Below are positions 47,107-56,872 of a stretch of 64,000 nucleotides of DNA, one piece after another. The first letter of the stretch is position 1. Every line of letters starts with the position of its first letter. The stretch is from NCBI RefSeq assembly GCF_006385575.1, contig NZ_CP041040.1, positions 2,294,001 through 2,358,000 of the forward strand. The letters run 5' to 3'. The notes under the pieces were generated by a model that did not search any database, had not been told where the DNA came from, and saw nothing but the letters and a program-made list of their open reading frames with translations. This stretch comes from Microbacterium foliorum. Lineage in GTDB: Bacteria; Actinomycetota; Actinomycetes; Actinomycetales; Microbacteriaceae. The position numbers and the translations under genes were made by a program.

Positions 47107-48066
47107 TCAGACCTTGCCCGGGTCTCCGCCGCCCTCAGGTCCACCGAGGCCGCCGACACCGCCGCCACCCCCGAAGCCGCTGCTTCCGCGCTGCAGGGTG
47201 ATCAGCTCGGTGTCGGTGCCGTCGCCGTGCTGGCGAGGGTCCTCGGCCGCGTGGATCGCCTTCACCTTGGGCGAACGCCGAGTCTGGACCTCGACCCACT
47301 TGGCGATGCCCGACAGGATGAGGCACATGACGATGTAGATGCCGCCGATGACGAAGGCCGACTGCAGGATGGGGCGTCCCTGCTGTGACGTCAGCTGCTT
47401 CGCGTAGTACAGCAGTTCCGGATAGGTGATGATGAAGCCGAGAGCGGTGTCCTTCATGGTCACGACCAGCTGGGCGACGATGACGGGCAGCATGGCCCTG
47501 ATCGCCTGCGGCAGCAGGATCAGACGCATCACGCCGCTCTTGCGGAGTCCGATCGCGTAGCCGGCCTCCTTCTGCCCGCGAGGCAACGACTCTATGCCGG
47601 CCCGCAGGACCTCGGCGAGGACGGATCCGTTGTACGCCATGAGGGCGATCACGACGGCCCAGTACGGCTCCATCTTGATGCCGACCACGGGAAGCCCGTA
47701 GTAGAGCAGCATCATGAACACCAGCACCGGGACGGCGCGGAAGAGCTCGGTGATCACGGTCACCGGGACCCGCACCCACGCGTGGTCGGAGAGCCGACCG
47801 ATCGCCAGGACGAAACCGAGGATGACGCTGAGGACAGCGGCCAGCGCGAAGGCGGCGAGGGTGTTGCCCAGCGCCTTGAAGATTCCCATCCACACGTTGG
47901 AGAACGTGAACACGAACCACTTCTCGGCCGAGAACTGGCCCGTCTCGACCATGCGGAACACGATGAAGCCGACCGCAGCGAGAACGAGGACGATGGTGGC
48001 GGCCGCGAGGATCCGGTTGCGGGCGATCGCCTTGGGTCCGGGGACGTCGTACAGTACAGAGCTCAT
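47107..48066 (-). CDS. gluD: Amino-acid ABC transporter permease, GluD-type
   Basis: A 319-residue permease with about five transmembrane segments and the EAA-type loop SGIESLPRGQKEAGYAIGLRKSGVMRLILLPQAI. It resembles GluD of the corynebacterial glutamate importer and comes last in the gluA-B-C-D order. Its tail (ITLQRGSSGFGGGGGVGGLGG) is unusually glycine-rich and extends past the usual permease end. ATG 48066 overlaps gluC by four bases. Confidence 0.9.
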   Translation of the reverse strand: MSSVLYDVPGPKAIARNRILAAATIVLVLAAVGFIVFRMVETGQFSAEKWFVFTFSNVWMGIFKALGNTLAAFALAAVLSVILGFVLAIGRLSDHAWVRVPVTVITELFRAVPVLVFMMLLYYGLPVVGIKMEPYWAVVIALMAYNGSVLAEVLRAGIESLPRGQKEAGYAIGLRKSGVMRLILLPQAIRAMLPVIVAQLVVTMKDTALGFIITYPELLYYAKQLTSQQGRPILQSAFVIGGIYIVMCLILSGIAKWVEVQTRRSPKVKAIHAAEDPRQHGDGTDTELITLQRGSSGFGGGGGVGGLGGPEGGGDPGKV

Positions 48067-48719
48067 CGCGCGATCCTCCAACGGTTCTCGAGATATCGCT
48101 GCAGCCAGCTCAACAGCAGCACCAGAGCGACGAACACGACGGCGACCCAGAGGAGGACCTCCATCGGATTGCCCGGACGGTCGGCCGAGTCGTTGATCGT
48201 CGATCGCAGGGCCGCAAGCTCGGCGACCGAGAATCCGGCGGCGACGGTGGTGTTCTTGAGCAGGGCGATGAAGACGCTCATCATCGGCGGCACGACAGAG
48301 CGGAATGCCTGCGGCAGGATCACGAGGCCCATCACCTGCCCGAACGGAAGCCCGATCGCCCGCGCGGCCTCAGCCTGTCCGACGGGGACCGTGTTGATCC
48401 CCGCCCGCAGGACCTCGGCCACGTACGTCGCCGTGTAGATGCCGATGGCGAGGATGCCGAGCGTGAGGTTCGAAAGGTCGGGCAGTCCGAGTTGCGGGTA
48501 CCCGAAGATGAAGAAGAAGAACACGAGGGTGAGCGGGGTGTTGCGCACGATGTTCACGTACGCCGTGCCGACGCCGCGGGCGATGGGCACCGGGGCCACA
48601 CGCATCGCCCCGACTATCAGGCCCAGGACCAGCGCGATGATCCCGCCGGCGAAGAACACGATCAGCGTGTTGCCGATCGCCTGCCCCCACAGGTCGAGGT
48701 TGCCGAAGATGACGTCCAC
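48063..48719 (-). CDS. gluC: Amino-acid ABC transporter permease, GluC-type
   Basis: A 218-residue permease with the EAA loop (AGINTVPVGQAEAARAIGLPFGQVMGLVILPQAFRSVVPPM) and NTPL motif (NIVRNTPLTLVFFFF). Partner of GluD. Separated from gluB by a hairpin, so it is likely expressed less than the binding protein. Confidence 0.9.
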   Translation of the reverse strand: MDVIFGNLDLWGQAIGNTLIVFFAGGIIALVLGLIVGAMRVAPVPIARGVGTAYVNIVRNTPLTLVFFFFIFGYPQLGLPDLSNLTLGILAIGIYTATYVAEVLRAGINTVPVGQAEAARAIGLPFGQVMGLVILPQAFRSVVPPMMSVFIALLKNTTVAAGFSVAELAALRSTINDSADRPGNPMEVLLWVAVVFVALVLLLSWLQRYLENRWRIAR

Positions 48720-48745
48720 GCCACCCTCCCTTCTTCAGAATGAGT

Positions 48746-48771
48746 GGGCGGCCTCCCTGAGGAGGCCGCCC
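48746..48771 (-). terminator. Attenuating hairpin between gluB and gluC
   Basis: Perfect 11-base-pair stem GGGCGGCCTCC, loop CTGA, in the short gap after gluB. Inside an operon such hairpins usually give partial termination or 3' mRNA protection of the binding-protein message. Confidence 0.65.
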
Positions 48772-48778
48772 ATGTCGA

Positions 48779-49687
48779 TCAGTACGCGTCGACCTCGGGC
48801 TGTTCGACCTCGATGCCGCTGGAACCGAGGTTCGCGTCGAAGATCGCCTGCCAGATGTCGCCGTTGTCGGTGAAGAGCTCGTTGATGTGCGTCCGCAGGG
48901 CGTCGTCACCCTTGGTGAGGCCGACACCGTAGCGCTCCTCGGTGAAGAGTCCGCCGGTGACCTTCACGTCATCCGGGTACTGAGCTGCGTAGCCGATCAG
49001 GATCGCCTGGTCGGTGGTCACCGCGTCGACCTTGCCGTCGATGAGGTCCTGGACGCAGGCGGAGTACAGGTCGTACTCCTGCGTCTTGATGTCGGGGAAG
49101 TTCGCCTTGATGTTCTGGATCGGCGTCGAGCCGGTCGCAGAGCAGACGGTCTTGCCGTTGAAGTCCTCGAGCGCCTCGGCCTCGTCTGCATCAGCGGCGA
49201 CCAGAAGTCCCTGGCCGGTGATGAAGTACGGGCCAGCGAAGTCGATGAGCTCCTTGCGCTTGTCGTTGATCGAGTAGGTGCCGACGTAGTAGTCGATGTC
49301 ACCGTTCGTGATCGCCTGCTCGCGGTTGGCGGAGGCGATCGGCTTGAACTCGATTTGGTCCTCGTCGTATCCGAGCGACGCGGCGATCCAACGCGCGATG
49401 TCGACGTCGAAGCCGGTGCGCTCACCCGTCGTCACATCGAGGTAGCCGAGACCGGGCTGGTCCTCCTTGACGCCGACGACGACTCCGTCGCGCTCCTGCA
49501 TGGCGTCGAACGTCGGGCTGCCTTCGAGCTGGACGTCCTCAGCGACCTCGAACCAGGTCGAGTCCTCGCCCTCGTCGCCGCCGGTTCCGGCGCCGGGGCT
49601 GGACGGGCTGCCGCTGTTGCAGGCGGTCAGGGCGAACAGCGCTACTGTCGCGATCCCGATTCCTGCCAGTGTCCGTGTACGTCGCAT
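48779..49687 (-). CDS. gluB: Glutamate-type ABC transporter substrate-binding lipoprotein
   Basis: A 302-residue periplasmic-type binding protein anchored as a lipoprotein: signal peptide RRTRTLAGIGIATVALFALTAC with lipobox LTAC and Cys near residue 22. The mature part has the family-3 blocks (GFDVDIARWIAASLG, DYYVGTYSINDKRKELIDFAGPYF). ATG 49687 has AGGAG eight bases upstream; the ATG 10 codons before it is less likely. Substrate glutamate is inferred from operon order gluABCD. Confidence 0.9.
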   Translation of the reverse strand: MRRTRTLAGIGIATVALFALTACNSGSPSSPGAGTGGDEGEDSTWFEVAEDVQLEGSPTFDAMQERDGVVVGVKEDQPGLGYLDVTTGERTGFDVDIARWIAASLGYDEDQIEFKPIASANREQAITNGDIDYYVGTYSINDKRKELIDFAGPYFITGQGLLVAADADEAEALEDFNGKTVCSATGSTPIQNIKANFPDIKTQEYDLYSACVQDLIDGKVDAVTTDQAILIGYAAQYPDDVKVTGGLFTEERYGVGLTKGDDALRTHINELFTDNGDIWQAIFDANLGSSGIEVEQPEVDAY

Positions 49688-49734
49688 GTGCGTCTCCTTC
49701 GTGTGCTGTGTGTGCAAAGGTCTGTTGAAGCCGG

Positions 49735-50484
49735 TCAGTGCGTGAGGAGCTTCGAGAGGAAGTCCTTGGCGCGGTCGCTCTTCGGGTTGGTGAAGAACTC
49801 CTCGGGCGTCGCCTCTTCGACGATCTTCCCGTCGGCCATGAAGACGACGCGGTTCGCGGCCTTGCGGGCGAAGCCCATCTCGTGCGTCACGACGATCATG
49901 GTCATGCCGTCGCGGGCCAGTTCGACCATGACGTCGAGGACCTCGTTGATCATCTCGGGGTCGAGCGCACTGGTCGGCTCATCGAAGAGCATGACCTTGG
50001 GCTGCATCGCGAGGGCTCGTGCGATCGCGACGCGCTGCTGCTGTCCGCCCGAGAGCTGAGCGGGGAGCTTCGAGGCCTGCTGGGCGACGCCGACACGCTC
50101 GAGCAGCATCATCGCCTCCTTCTCGGCATCCGCCTTCTTCAGCCCACGGACCTTGATGGGGCCGAGCGTGATGTTCTCGAGGATCGTCAGGTGCGCGAAG
50201 AGGTTGAACGACTGGAACACCATGCCGACATCTGCGCGCAGGTGAGCGAGGCCCTTGCCCTCGGCGGGGAGCGCCTTGCCGTCGATGCTGATCGTGCCGC
50301 TCGTGATCGTCTCGAGGCGGTTGATCGTGCGACACAGGGTCGACTTTCCCGAGCCGGAAGGGCCGATCACGACCACGACCTCGCCGGCGTTCACCGTGAG
50401 GTCGATATCCGTGAGCGCCTGGAAGTCGCCATAGTGCTTCTGGACGTTGTCGACAACGACGAGAGGCTTACCGGTGGTCATCAT
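49735..50484 (-). CDS. gluA: Amino-acid ABC transporter ATP-binding protein, GluA-type
   Basis: A 249-residue ATPase: Walker [10 protein letters not shown], signature [15 protein letters not shown], Walker [16 protein letters not shown], and the H-loop THEMG. First gene of the operon. GGAGAA precedes the ATG; TAGTTT lies six bases upstream of the ATG, so the transcript could even begin at the start codon. A second ATG follows directly. Confidence 0.94.
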   Translation of the reverse strand: MMTTGKPLVVVDNVQKHYGDFQALTDIDLTVNAGEVVVVIGPSGSGKSTLCRTINRLETITSGTISIDGKALPAEGKGLAHLRADVGMVFQSFNLFAHLTILENITLGPIKVRGLKKADAEKEAMMLLERVGVAQQASKLPAQLSGGQQQRVAIARALAMQPKVMLFDEPTSALDPEMINEVLDVMVELARDGMTMIVVTHEMGFARKAANRVVFMADGKIVEEATPEEFFTNPKSDRAKDFLSKLLTH

Positions 50485-50836
50485 TTCTCCAAACTAGCCA
50501 GGTCGAACACGTGGCTCCACACAGGCGCGTCGACATTTACACGTTCGTAACCACGCAGAGAGGCCGATCCCACCCGAGAGCCGGAGTGCCCCACGGTCCG
50601 CCCCCGCGGACCGTGGGGGCGTCCCTGCTGCTCCGTCCCTCCCCCGAGTAGAACGTCGCAGCAAGCCTCCGACCGGATCCGACCGCAGGACGCTCCCGGA
50701 GAATGACCGAAAGCGCGCCCGAGTGAAGGGCGTGGGCTCAGTGGCATCTGAATTCTCCGTCGAATCGAGTGCGATCGACCACCACATTGGCAGAGCGGCA
50801 TGCCGGCATGAGACTTCTTGAGGATTTCTTGAGGCC
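50485..50836. other. Intergenic region between the TAXI protein and gluA
   Basis: About 352 bases. It contains the gluA promoter-like hexamer next to the start and the hairpin at 50589-50618. I see no further gene or repeat in it. Confidence 0.6.
50589..50618 (-). terminator. Hairpin in the gap between the TAXI operon and gluA
   Basis: Perfect 13-base-pair stem CCCCACGGTCCGC with loop CCCC. It may terminate the RR-HK-TAXI transcript. Confidence 0.65.
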
Positions 50837-51817
50837 TCAGTCGCGCTGGTCCCGGTAGTACTCGACCGCGCCAGGATGCAGGTCGACCGGCCCCGTGAAG
50901 ATCGCCTGTCTTCGGTCGAGCAGAGAAGCGACCGGTACCCGCTGCGCGATCTCGGTGCGCGCGTCGAAGAGGCTGGTGAGGACGTCTCGCACGACGCCGT
51001 CCGGAGTGTCGGACGAGGTGACCAGGTAGTTCGGGACCGCCATCGTCGGCGCCGACTCCTCGAGTCCATAGAGCCCCACCGGGAAGTCCGATGGACGGTA
51101 GGCGTCGGAGTAGCGCGCGTTTATCGCGGCGACCCAGGTCTGCTCCACGGGCACCAGCCGCACGGGCGTCGTCGTCGCCAACTCGGCGATGCCGGGCGTC
51201 GGGATGCCGCCCACCCAGAAGAATCCGTCGATCCCCGACCGCTCGAGCGCACTGATCGACTCGCTGAGGTCGAGTTGCGGATCCGCGATCGACGCGATGT
51301 CGACGTCTGCGGCATCCAGGGCGCGTGCGGCGATGACGTTGACACCCGAGTTCTCCGCACCCAGCGACACGGTCCTGCCCGCGAGATCGCCGAGCTCGAC
51401 GATGTCGGAGTCGGCGCGCACGACCACGTGAAGGTACTCGTCGTACAGCCGGGCGACGGCCTGGACCGGCAGCGGCTCGTCGAATGCCCCTGCCCCCGCG
51501 ACCGCGTCGGCCGCGGCATCCCCCTGAGCGAAGCCCAGCAGAGCCTCCCCCGAACTCACCCGCAAAAGGTTGTCGACCGACCCGGCGGTCTCGGCGACCG
51601 CCACACGGACGCCCAGCGCCTCAGACAGCTCGCGAGCGACCTCCGCACCGTAGGCGTAGTACACCCCATTCGATCCGCCTCCGGCGATCGCGTACTGAGA
51701 GTCCTCCCAGTCGTTCGATCGAGTGCTGCATGCACTGCTCGCGCCCGCGACCACTAGCACCGCCGCCACCGCTGCGATCCTGCGCCAGACTGGGTGGCGC
51801 CCGCCCCGCACGATCAT
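50837..51817 (-). CDS. TAXI-family TRAP-type substrate-binding lipoprotein
   Basis: A 326-residue extracytoplasmic binding protein. Signal peptide with lipobox SSAC (Cys about residue 30), then the TAXI pattern AIAGGGSNGVYYAYGAEVARELSEALG and VSLGAENSGVNVIAARAL. Normally such proteins feed a DctQM-like permease; no permease gene is present here. Instead it overlaps the histidine kinase gene by four bases (ATGA). The substrate is unknown. The ABC transporter genes downstream are unrelated. Confidence 0.9.
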   Translation of the reverse strand: MIVRGGRHPVWRRIAAVAAVLVVAGASSACSTRSNDWEDSQYAIAGGGSNGVYYAYGAEVARELSEALGVRVAVAETAGSVDNLLRVSSGEALLGFAQGDAAADAVAGAGAFDEPLPVQAVARLYDEYLHVVVRADSDIVELGDLAGRTVSLGAENSGVNVIAARALDAADVDIASIADPQLDLSESISALERSGIDGFFWVGGIPTPGIAELATTTPVRLVPVEQTWVAAINARYSDAYRPSDFPVGLYGLEESAPTMAVPNYLVTSSDTPDGVVRDVLTSLFDARTEIAQRVPVASLLDRRQAIFTGPVDLHPGAVEYYRDQRD

Positions 51818-53190
51818 CCCGCAGCTCCGTCAGGCAGCAGCAGCGAGACCAGCAGCCCGCCGTCCTCCGGCGTGTCGACTCTCAGCTCCCCGCCGATCGT
51901 CTCCAGGAGGTCGGTCGCGATCGCGAGGCCGAGACCGGAACCAGGCACCCCGCCGCTGTCGTCGCTGCGCCAGAATCGGTCGGCGGCGTTCTCGGCCTGC
52001 TCGCGTGTCAGCCCCGGGCCGTGATCGCGCACCGTCAGCACGCAGCGCCCCTCGCTGCGGTGCGCTCCGATCTCGACGACCGCGGTGGCAGGAGAGAACT
52101 TCACCGCGTTGTCGATGACCGCGTCGAGCGCGCTCTCGACGATCGTCCGGTCGGTGACGCTCATCACCGGGTCGGCTCCGGTCGAGAGCGTCGTGATCCC
52201 CCGCTGAGAGGCCACCTCACTCCAGGCATCGGCGCGTCTGGCCGCGAGCGTCGTGAGGTCGACGACCGAGATCGTGGTGTCGGAGCGCCCGCCTCGCGCG
52301 AGCCCGAGGAGCGTCTCGAGTATGCGAGCCATGCGGCGCCCCTCCTCCCTCGTCTCCTCGACGTCGTCCTTCCAGTCGTCGTCGAGGCCGGTCGAGAGGT
52401 GTTCGACGCGCAGAAGCAGAGCATTGAGGGGGTTGCGGAGTTCGTGCGAGGCGTTCAGCGCGAATTCCTGCTGCCGTGTCATGACGCGCTCGATCTCATC
52501 CGCCATGCCGTTGAAGACGCGGGTCATGCGGCGCAGCTCGGGTGGGCCGGTGTCCTCCGCGACCCGGGCGTCCATCTCGCCTCGCTCGATGGCGACCATC
52601 GCCTCATCGAGACGACGCACCGGCGAGAGCACCCACCGGGCGAGCTGGAACACGAGCAGCACTCCCAGCCCGATCGACACCGTCGACACGGCCGTCAGCA
52701 CGAGGATCTGACGCAGGATCTCCGTCCTCGGTGCCTCGACGTCTGCGGAGAGCATGACAGCGCCGATGACGTCGCCGTCGTCGAAGACCGGCTCGACGAG
52801 AGAGAATTCCGCCGCGATCCACGGGAACACCGGCTCGGGAGCTTCAGCCCGCCGCCCCGAGAGCGCGAGGGCGACGCGTGCGGCATCGTCGTCAGGCAGC
52901 ACCTCGGTTGCGTCTTCTCCCGATGCCCACACGCCGCCGGTGAGATCGAACACGACGACGTCGATTCCGTACACCTGGTGGAAGCGCTGGACCTCGGCAT
53001 CGATCACCGTCGCGCTCCCCGATCGGAGTGCCTGTCGCGCGCTCGTCACGAAGTACCCGAGATCACCGAGCTGCTCGGTGTAGAACGCCTGCTGGATGCT
53101 GCGGGTCGCACTCCAGGCCGTCGCGCCGCCCAGCGACAGGAGGATCGCGACGAGCGGCACGAGGAACACGACGACCAGACGCCTGCGCAT
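51814..53190 (-). CDS. Sensor histidine kinase
   Basis: A 458-residue membrane kinase. Transmembrane segments at about residues 5-27 and 162-183 flank an extracytoplasmic domain of about 130 residues; a HAMP linker follows, then the HisKA box NASHELRNPLNALL (phospho-His 249) and HATPase_c boxes (VIDNAVKFSP, DHGPGLTREQ, GSGLGLAIATDLL). It lies six bases from the response regulator and overlaps the TAXI gene, suggesting the binding protein acts as the ligand partner of the sensor. Confidence 0.94.
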   Translation of the reverse strand: MRRRLVVVFLVPLVAILLSLGGATAWSATRSIQQAFYTEQLGDLGYFVTSARQALRSGSATVIDAEVQRFHQVYGIDVVVFDLTGGVWASGEDATEVLPDDDAARVALALSGRRAEAPEPVFPWIAAEFSLVEPVFDDGDVIGAVMLSADVEAPRTEILRQILVLTAVSTVSIGLGVLLVFQLARWVLSPVRRLDEAMVAIERGEMDARVAEDTGPPELRRMTRVFNGMADEIERVMTRQQEFALNASHELRNPLNALLLRVEHLSTGLDDDWKDDVEETREEGRRMARILETLLGLARGGRSDTTISVVDLTTLAARRADAWSEVASQRGITTLSTGADPVMSVTDRTIVESALDAVIDNAVKFSPATAVVEIGAHRSEGRCVLTVRDHGPGLTREQAENAADRFWRSDDSGGVPGSGLGLAIATDLLETIGGELRVDTPEDGGLLVSLLLPDGAAG

Positions 53191-53196
53191 CGACGA

Positions 53197-53865
53197 CTAC
53201 CCGGCCAGCCGGTAACCGACACCACGGACGGTCTCGATCAGATGACGCTGGCCCACCTTCTTGCGGATCGCGCCGACATGCACCTCGAGAGAGTGTCCGA
53301 ACCCCCGCCAGTCCGTGTTCCAGACCTCGCGGATGAGGCGCTCCTTCGGAACGGCCACTCCGGGGTATCGCGCGAGCACCGCCACGATGTCGAACTCCTT
53401 GCGAGTGAGCTCGATCGGAGCCCGTTCGATGAGCACCTGTCGAGCGACGAGGTCGATCTCCACGTCGCCGTCCTGCAGCCGCACACGCGCCTCGGACTCC
53501 GGCCTCACCGGCCGCGAACGTCGGGTGACGGCCTCGATGCGAGCCAGGAGCTCGTGCACGTCGTACGGCTTGACGACGAAGTCATCGGCTCCGGCCCGCA
53601 GCCCTCTGATGCGCTCGGTGACCTGGTTGCGCGCTGTCACGATGATGATCGGCACCTCTGAGCGACCGCGGATCCGGCGGCAGAGATCGATGCCGTCGAC
53701 ATCGGGCAGACCGAGATCGAGGAGTACCACCTCGGTGTCCGCACCCAGCATATGCAGGGCGGACGCGCCGTCTGCCGCGCGCACGGTCGCGTATCCGGAT
53801 CGCGCGAGGAATGCCTCGAGTGCGGCGGCGACTCGCTCGTCGTCCTCCACGATCAGAATCTGCAT
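53197..53865 (-). CDS. OmpR-family response regulator
   Basis: A 222-residue response regulator. Receiver domain 1-115 with acidic pocket EDD at 7-9, phospho-acceptor Asp50 in VVLLDLGLPD and Lys in VVKPYDVHELLAR; winged-helix output 125-222 (LTRKEFDIVAVLARYPG...VHVGAIRKKVG). Cognate of the adjacent kinase. The gene begins with AGGGTCG before ATG. Confidence 0.95.
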   Translation of the reverse strand: MQILIVEDDERVAAALEAFLARSGYATVRAADGASALHMLGADTEVVLLDLGLPDVDGIDLCRRIRGRSEVPIIIVTARNQVTERIRGLRAGADDFVVKPYDVHELLARIEAVTRRSRPVRPESEARVRLQDGDVEIDLVARQVLIERAPIELTRKEFDIVAVLARYPGVAVPKERLIREVWNTDWRGFGHSLEVHVGAIRKKVGQRHLIETVRGVGYRLAG

Positions 53866-53941
53866 CGACCCTGGATCCCCTTCTCCGCTCGAGCTGGGAT
53901 AAACCTACCAGCAGGGCGAGAGACCGCCTGGCCGACCGCGA

Positions 53942-54754
53942 TCAGGCCGAGGATGCCGCCCGCTGCGCGAAAGCGCTCTCATAGAGGCAGACGCTCGCCG
54001 CTGTGGCCAGGTTCAACGACTCGGCTCGACCGAAGATCGGCAGCTTCAGCACCTGGTCGGCCTGGGCGAGCGCATCCTCCTCGAGCCCGCGCGCCTCGTT
54101 GCCGAACAGCCAGGCCGTCGGCTCCGCGAGGACTCCGTCGGCGCGAGCGCGAAGAAGATCCTCGCCCTTCACGTCCGCAGCGAGGATCTGCAGACCGGCT
54201 GCGTGCGCCTTCTCGACGACATCAGAGAGCTCGGCTCCCACCGACACGGGCAGGTGGAACAGAGACCCGGTCGTGGCACGCACGACCTTCGGGTTGTACG
54301 GGTCGACCGTGCGTCCGGTGAGCACGACCGCATCCGCCCCCGCCGCGTCGGCCGCTCTGATGATCGTGCCGAGGTTTCCCGGATCCCTGATCTCCTCGCA
54401 GATCGCCACGAGACGCGGAGAGCCCGCGAAGATGTCGCGCACCGAGGTGGGTGCCTGCCGGACGACCGCGACCAGTCCCTGAGGCGTGACCGTGTCGGCC
54501 ATCGCGTTGAGCACATACTCGGTCACGTGCTCGACATCGATGCCGGCATCCGATGCCTTGGCGCGGATGTCCGGATGCTTCTCCCAGCCCGTCGGCGTCG
54601 CGAACAGCTCGACGATCGCCTCGGGGCTGTAGGTCAATGCCTCTCGAACCGCCTGAGGTCCTTCGAGGAGGTAGAGCCCTGTCTCTGCTCGCGCGCTGCG
54701 CTTGGTCAGCTTGGCGACGGCACGGACTCGGGGCGAACGGGGGTTCTCCAGCAC
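53942..54754 (-). CDS. TrmH/SpoU-family RNA methyltransferase
   Basis: A 270-residue SPOUT 2'-O-methyltransferase. Motif 1 is [24 protein letters not shown], motif 2 [11 protein letters not shown] and motif 3 [22 protein letters not shown]; an N-terminal RNA-binding region begins [20 protein letters not shown]. It is the rRNA-methyltransferase member usually found near rplT and pheST. The start is likely the second GTG, since TAGACT lies exactly six bases upstream; the GTG two codons earlier is possible. Confidence 0.92.
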   Translation of the reverse strand: MLENPRSPRVRAVAKLTKRSARAETGLYLLEGPQAVREALTYSPEAIVELFATPTGWEKHPDIRAKASDAGIDVEHVTEYVLNAMADTVTPQGLVAVVRQAPTSVRDIFAGSPRLVAICEEIRDPGNLGTIIRAADAAGADAVVLTGRTVDPYNPKVVRATTGSLFHLPVSVGAELSDVVEKAHAAGLQILAADVKGEDLLRARADGVLAEPTAWLFGNEARGLEEDALAQADQVLKLPIFGRAESLNLATAASVCLYESAFAQRAASSA

Positions 54755-54807
54755 GTTCACAGTCTAGAGAACGGCAGAGCTGTTCCTGCGCAAACGTCGG
54801 ACGAACG

Positions 54808-54843
54808 ACAGAGGACGCCCTCCCGAAGGAGAGCGTCCTCTGT
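54808..54843 (-). terminator. Hairpin terminator after rplT
   Basis: A 16-base-pair stem with one mismatch; the arms carry ACAGAGGACGC and GCGTCCTCTGT. It ends 13 bases past the rplT stop. Confidence 0.75.
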
Positions 54844-54856
54844 GGTGAAGAGCTGC

Positions 54857-55243
54857 TTACGCAGCGGACTTCGGAGCGTTGACGTCAGAGGGCAGAGCCT
54901 TCTTCGCCGTCTCGACCAGCGTCGTGAAGGTCGCTGCGTCGTTGACCGCGAGGTCGGCGAGCATACGACGGTCGACAGTGACACCCGCGAGACCGAGGCC
55001 CTGGATGAAGCGGTTGTACGTGATGCCGTGCTGGCGTGCAGCGGCGTTGATGCGCTGGATCCAGAGGCGGCGGAAGTCGCCCTTGCGCTTGCGACGGTCA
55101 CGGTACGAGTAGACGAGCGAGTGGATGACCTGCTCTTTGGCCTTGCGGTACAGGCGCGAACGCTGACCGCGGTAACCCTTTGCGCGCTCGAGGATGACCC
55201 GACGCTTCTTGTGGGCGTTTACCGCCCGCTTGACTCTTGCCAT
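54857..55243 (-). CDS. rplT: 50S ribosomal protein L20
   Basis: A 128-residue ribosomal protein needed for 50S assembly. [15 protein letters not shown] start, the [38 protein letters not shown] core and the [25 protein letters not shown]-terminal segment are intact. It follows rpmI in the infC operon. Confidence 0.99.
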   Translation of the reverse strand: MARVKRAVNAHKKRRVILERAKGYRGQRSRLYRKAKEQVIHSLVYSYRDRRKRKGDFRRLWIQRINAAARQHGITYNRFIQGLGLAGVTVDRRMLADLAVNDAATFTTLVETAKKALPSDVNAPKSAA

Positions 55244-55275
55244 TTTCCTGTGTTCCTATTCGTGCGTCGGGCGCG

Positions 55276-55470
55276 TCAGCGGCCGAGAAGCTTCTTGGCC
55301 GTCTTGGTGTCAGCCTTCGAGAGCACCTGGTCCTGGTTCAGACGACGGGTACGCCGGCTCGACTTGTGCTCGAGGTTGTGGCGCATACCGGCCTGCTGCT
55401 TCTTCAGCTTGCCGCTGCCGGTGATCTTGAAGCGCTTCTTAGCACCCGAGTGGGTCTTCTGCTTCGGCAT
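55276..55470 (-). CDS. rpmI: 50S ribosomal protein L35
   Basis: A 64-residue basic ribosomal protein starting [23 protein letters not shown], the full family length. Second gene of the infC operon, with GGAAGAG before the ATG. Confidence 0.98.
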   Translation of the reverse strand: MPKQKTHSGAKKRFKITGSGKLKKQQAGMRHNLEHKSSRRTRRLNQDQVLSKADTKTAKKLLGR

Positions 55471-55542
55471 CTTCTCTTCCTTCGTATGGCGCCTTCTCAG
55501 GCGACGGTGTCAACCCGCGGTGCGGGAGTCTGGGGGCGGGAG

Positions 55543-56169
<627 letters not shown>

Positions 56170-56408
56170 GCGTAACTCCTTAGACGATGGGATTCAGCCA
56201 CCAGGACGCAGTCAGCATCCCGGGCGAAATCAGAATCGTCCCCCACCCACCGGCATTCAGACGCCGGCTCCGCACCCTGCCTGCCGGATGAGTCTGACGA
56301 CGCGATCCGGTGGAGTGCAAGACCCGGTAGCCTGGAACGGCAAGCGCGGGTGGGAAGTGAATCCTCTTTCGTACCGGAGCATGACGCTCCGGAGCCCGAC
56401 ACAGTCTA
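56170..56408 (-). promoter_or_regulatory. infC promoter and long leader
   Basis: TAGACT at 56403-56408 on the minus strand is a -10 candidate, which gives a leader of about 225 bases. It includes hairpin GGAGC/GCTCC (56374-56392, arms CCGGAGC and GCTCCGG) and a GCCGGC/GCCGGT stem near 56255. A structured leader before infC could control the operon, but no known leader family is recognised. Confidence 0.45.
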
Positions 56409-56425
56409 ACAGAAGGCAAGGCGAA

Positions 56426-56824
56426 GTGACGAACCAGGCATCGGATGAGGCTGCACGCGAGCGCGAAGAGCGCTGGGCACGGCAGGAGGAGGCGGCATCT
56501 TCCGCCACTCGGGACATCGCAGACGTTCCGGCGGTCGAGGTCATCACGACCGCGGCCGTGCACCTCATGAGCGCGGCAGCGGTGAAGCTCGGCCTCGCCG
56601 ACGACCCGCAGGCGGCAGAGCAGCTCGATCTCGACGAGGCTCGCAAGTTGATCAACTCCCTGGCAGGTCTGATCACCGCCGGCGCGCCGGAGATCAGCGA
56701 CATGCACGCACGCTCGCTGCGCGACGGGCTGCGCTCGTTGCAGCTCGCGTTCCGTGAGGCATCGAGCATCCCCGACCCGATCGGCAAAGGTCCGGGCGAG
56801 AAGTGGACCGGGCCGGTCAACTAG
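56426..56824 (+). CDS. DUF1844 family protein
   Basis: A 132-residue mostly helical protein. DUF1844 hallmark blocks: IADVPAVEVITTAAVHLMSAAAVKLGL followed by LDEARKLINSLAGLI. The N-terminal 30 residues are charged. GTG start at 56426 has AAGG upstream; it is divergent from infC and is a usual neighbour of infC in actinobacteria. Function unknown. Confidence 0.9.
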   Translation: MTNQASDEAAREREERWARQEEAASSATRDIADVPAVEVITTAAVHLMSAAAVKLGLADDPQAAEQLDLDEARKLINSLAGLITAGAPEISDMHARSLRDGLRSLQLAFREASSIPDPIGKGPGEKWTGPVN

Positions 56825-56872
56825 CCGGCCCACCCTGCTCCGGCTGGCCGGCCGGCGACATCGCCGCGCCGG

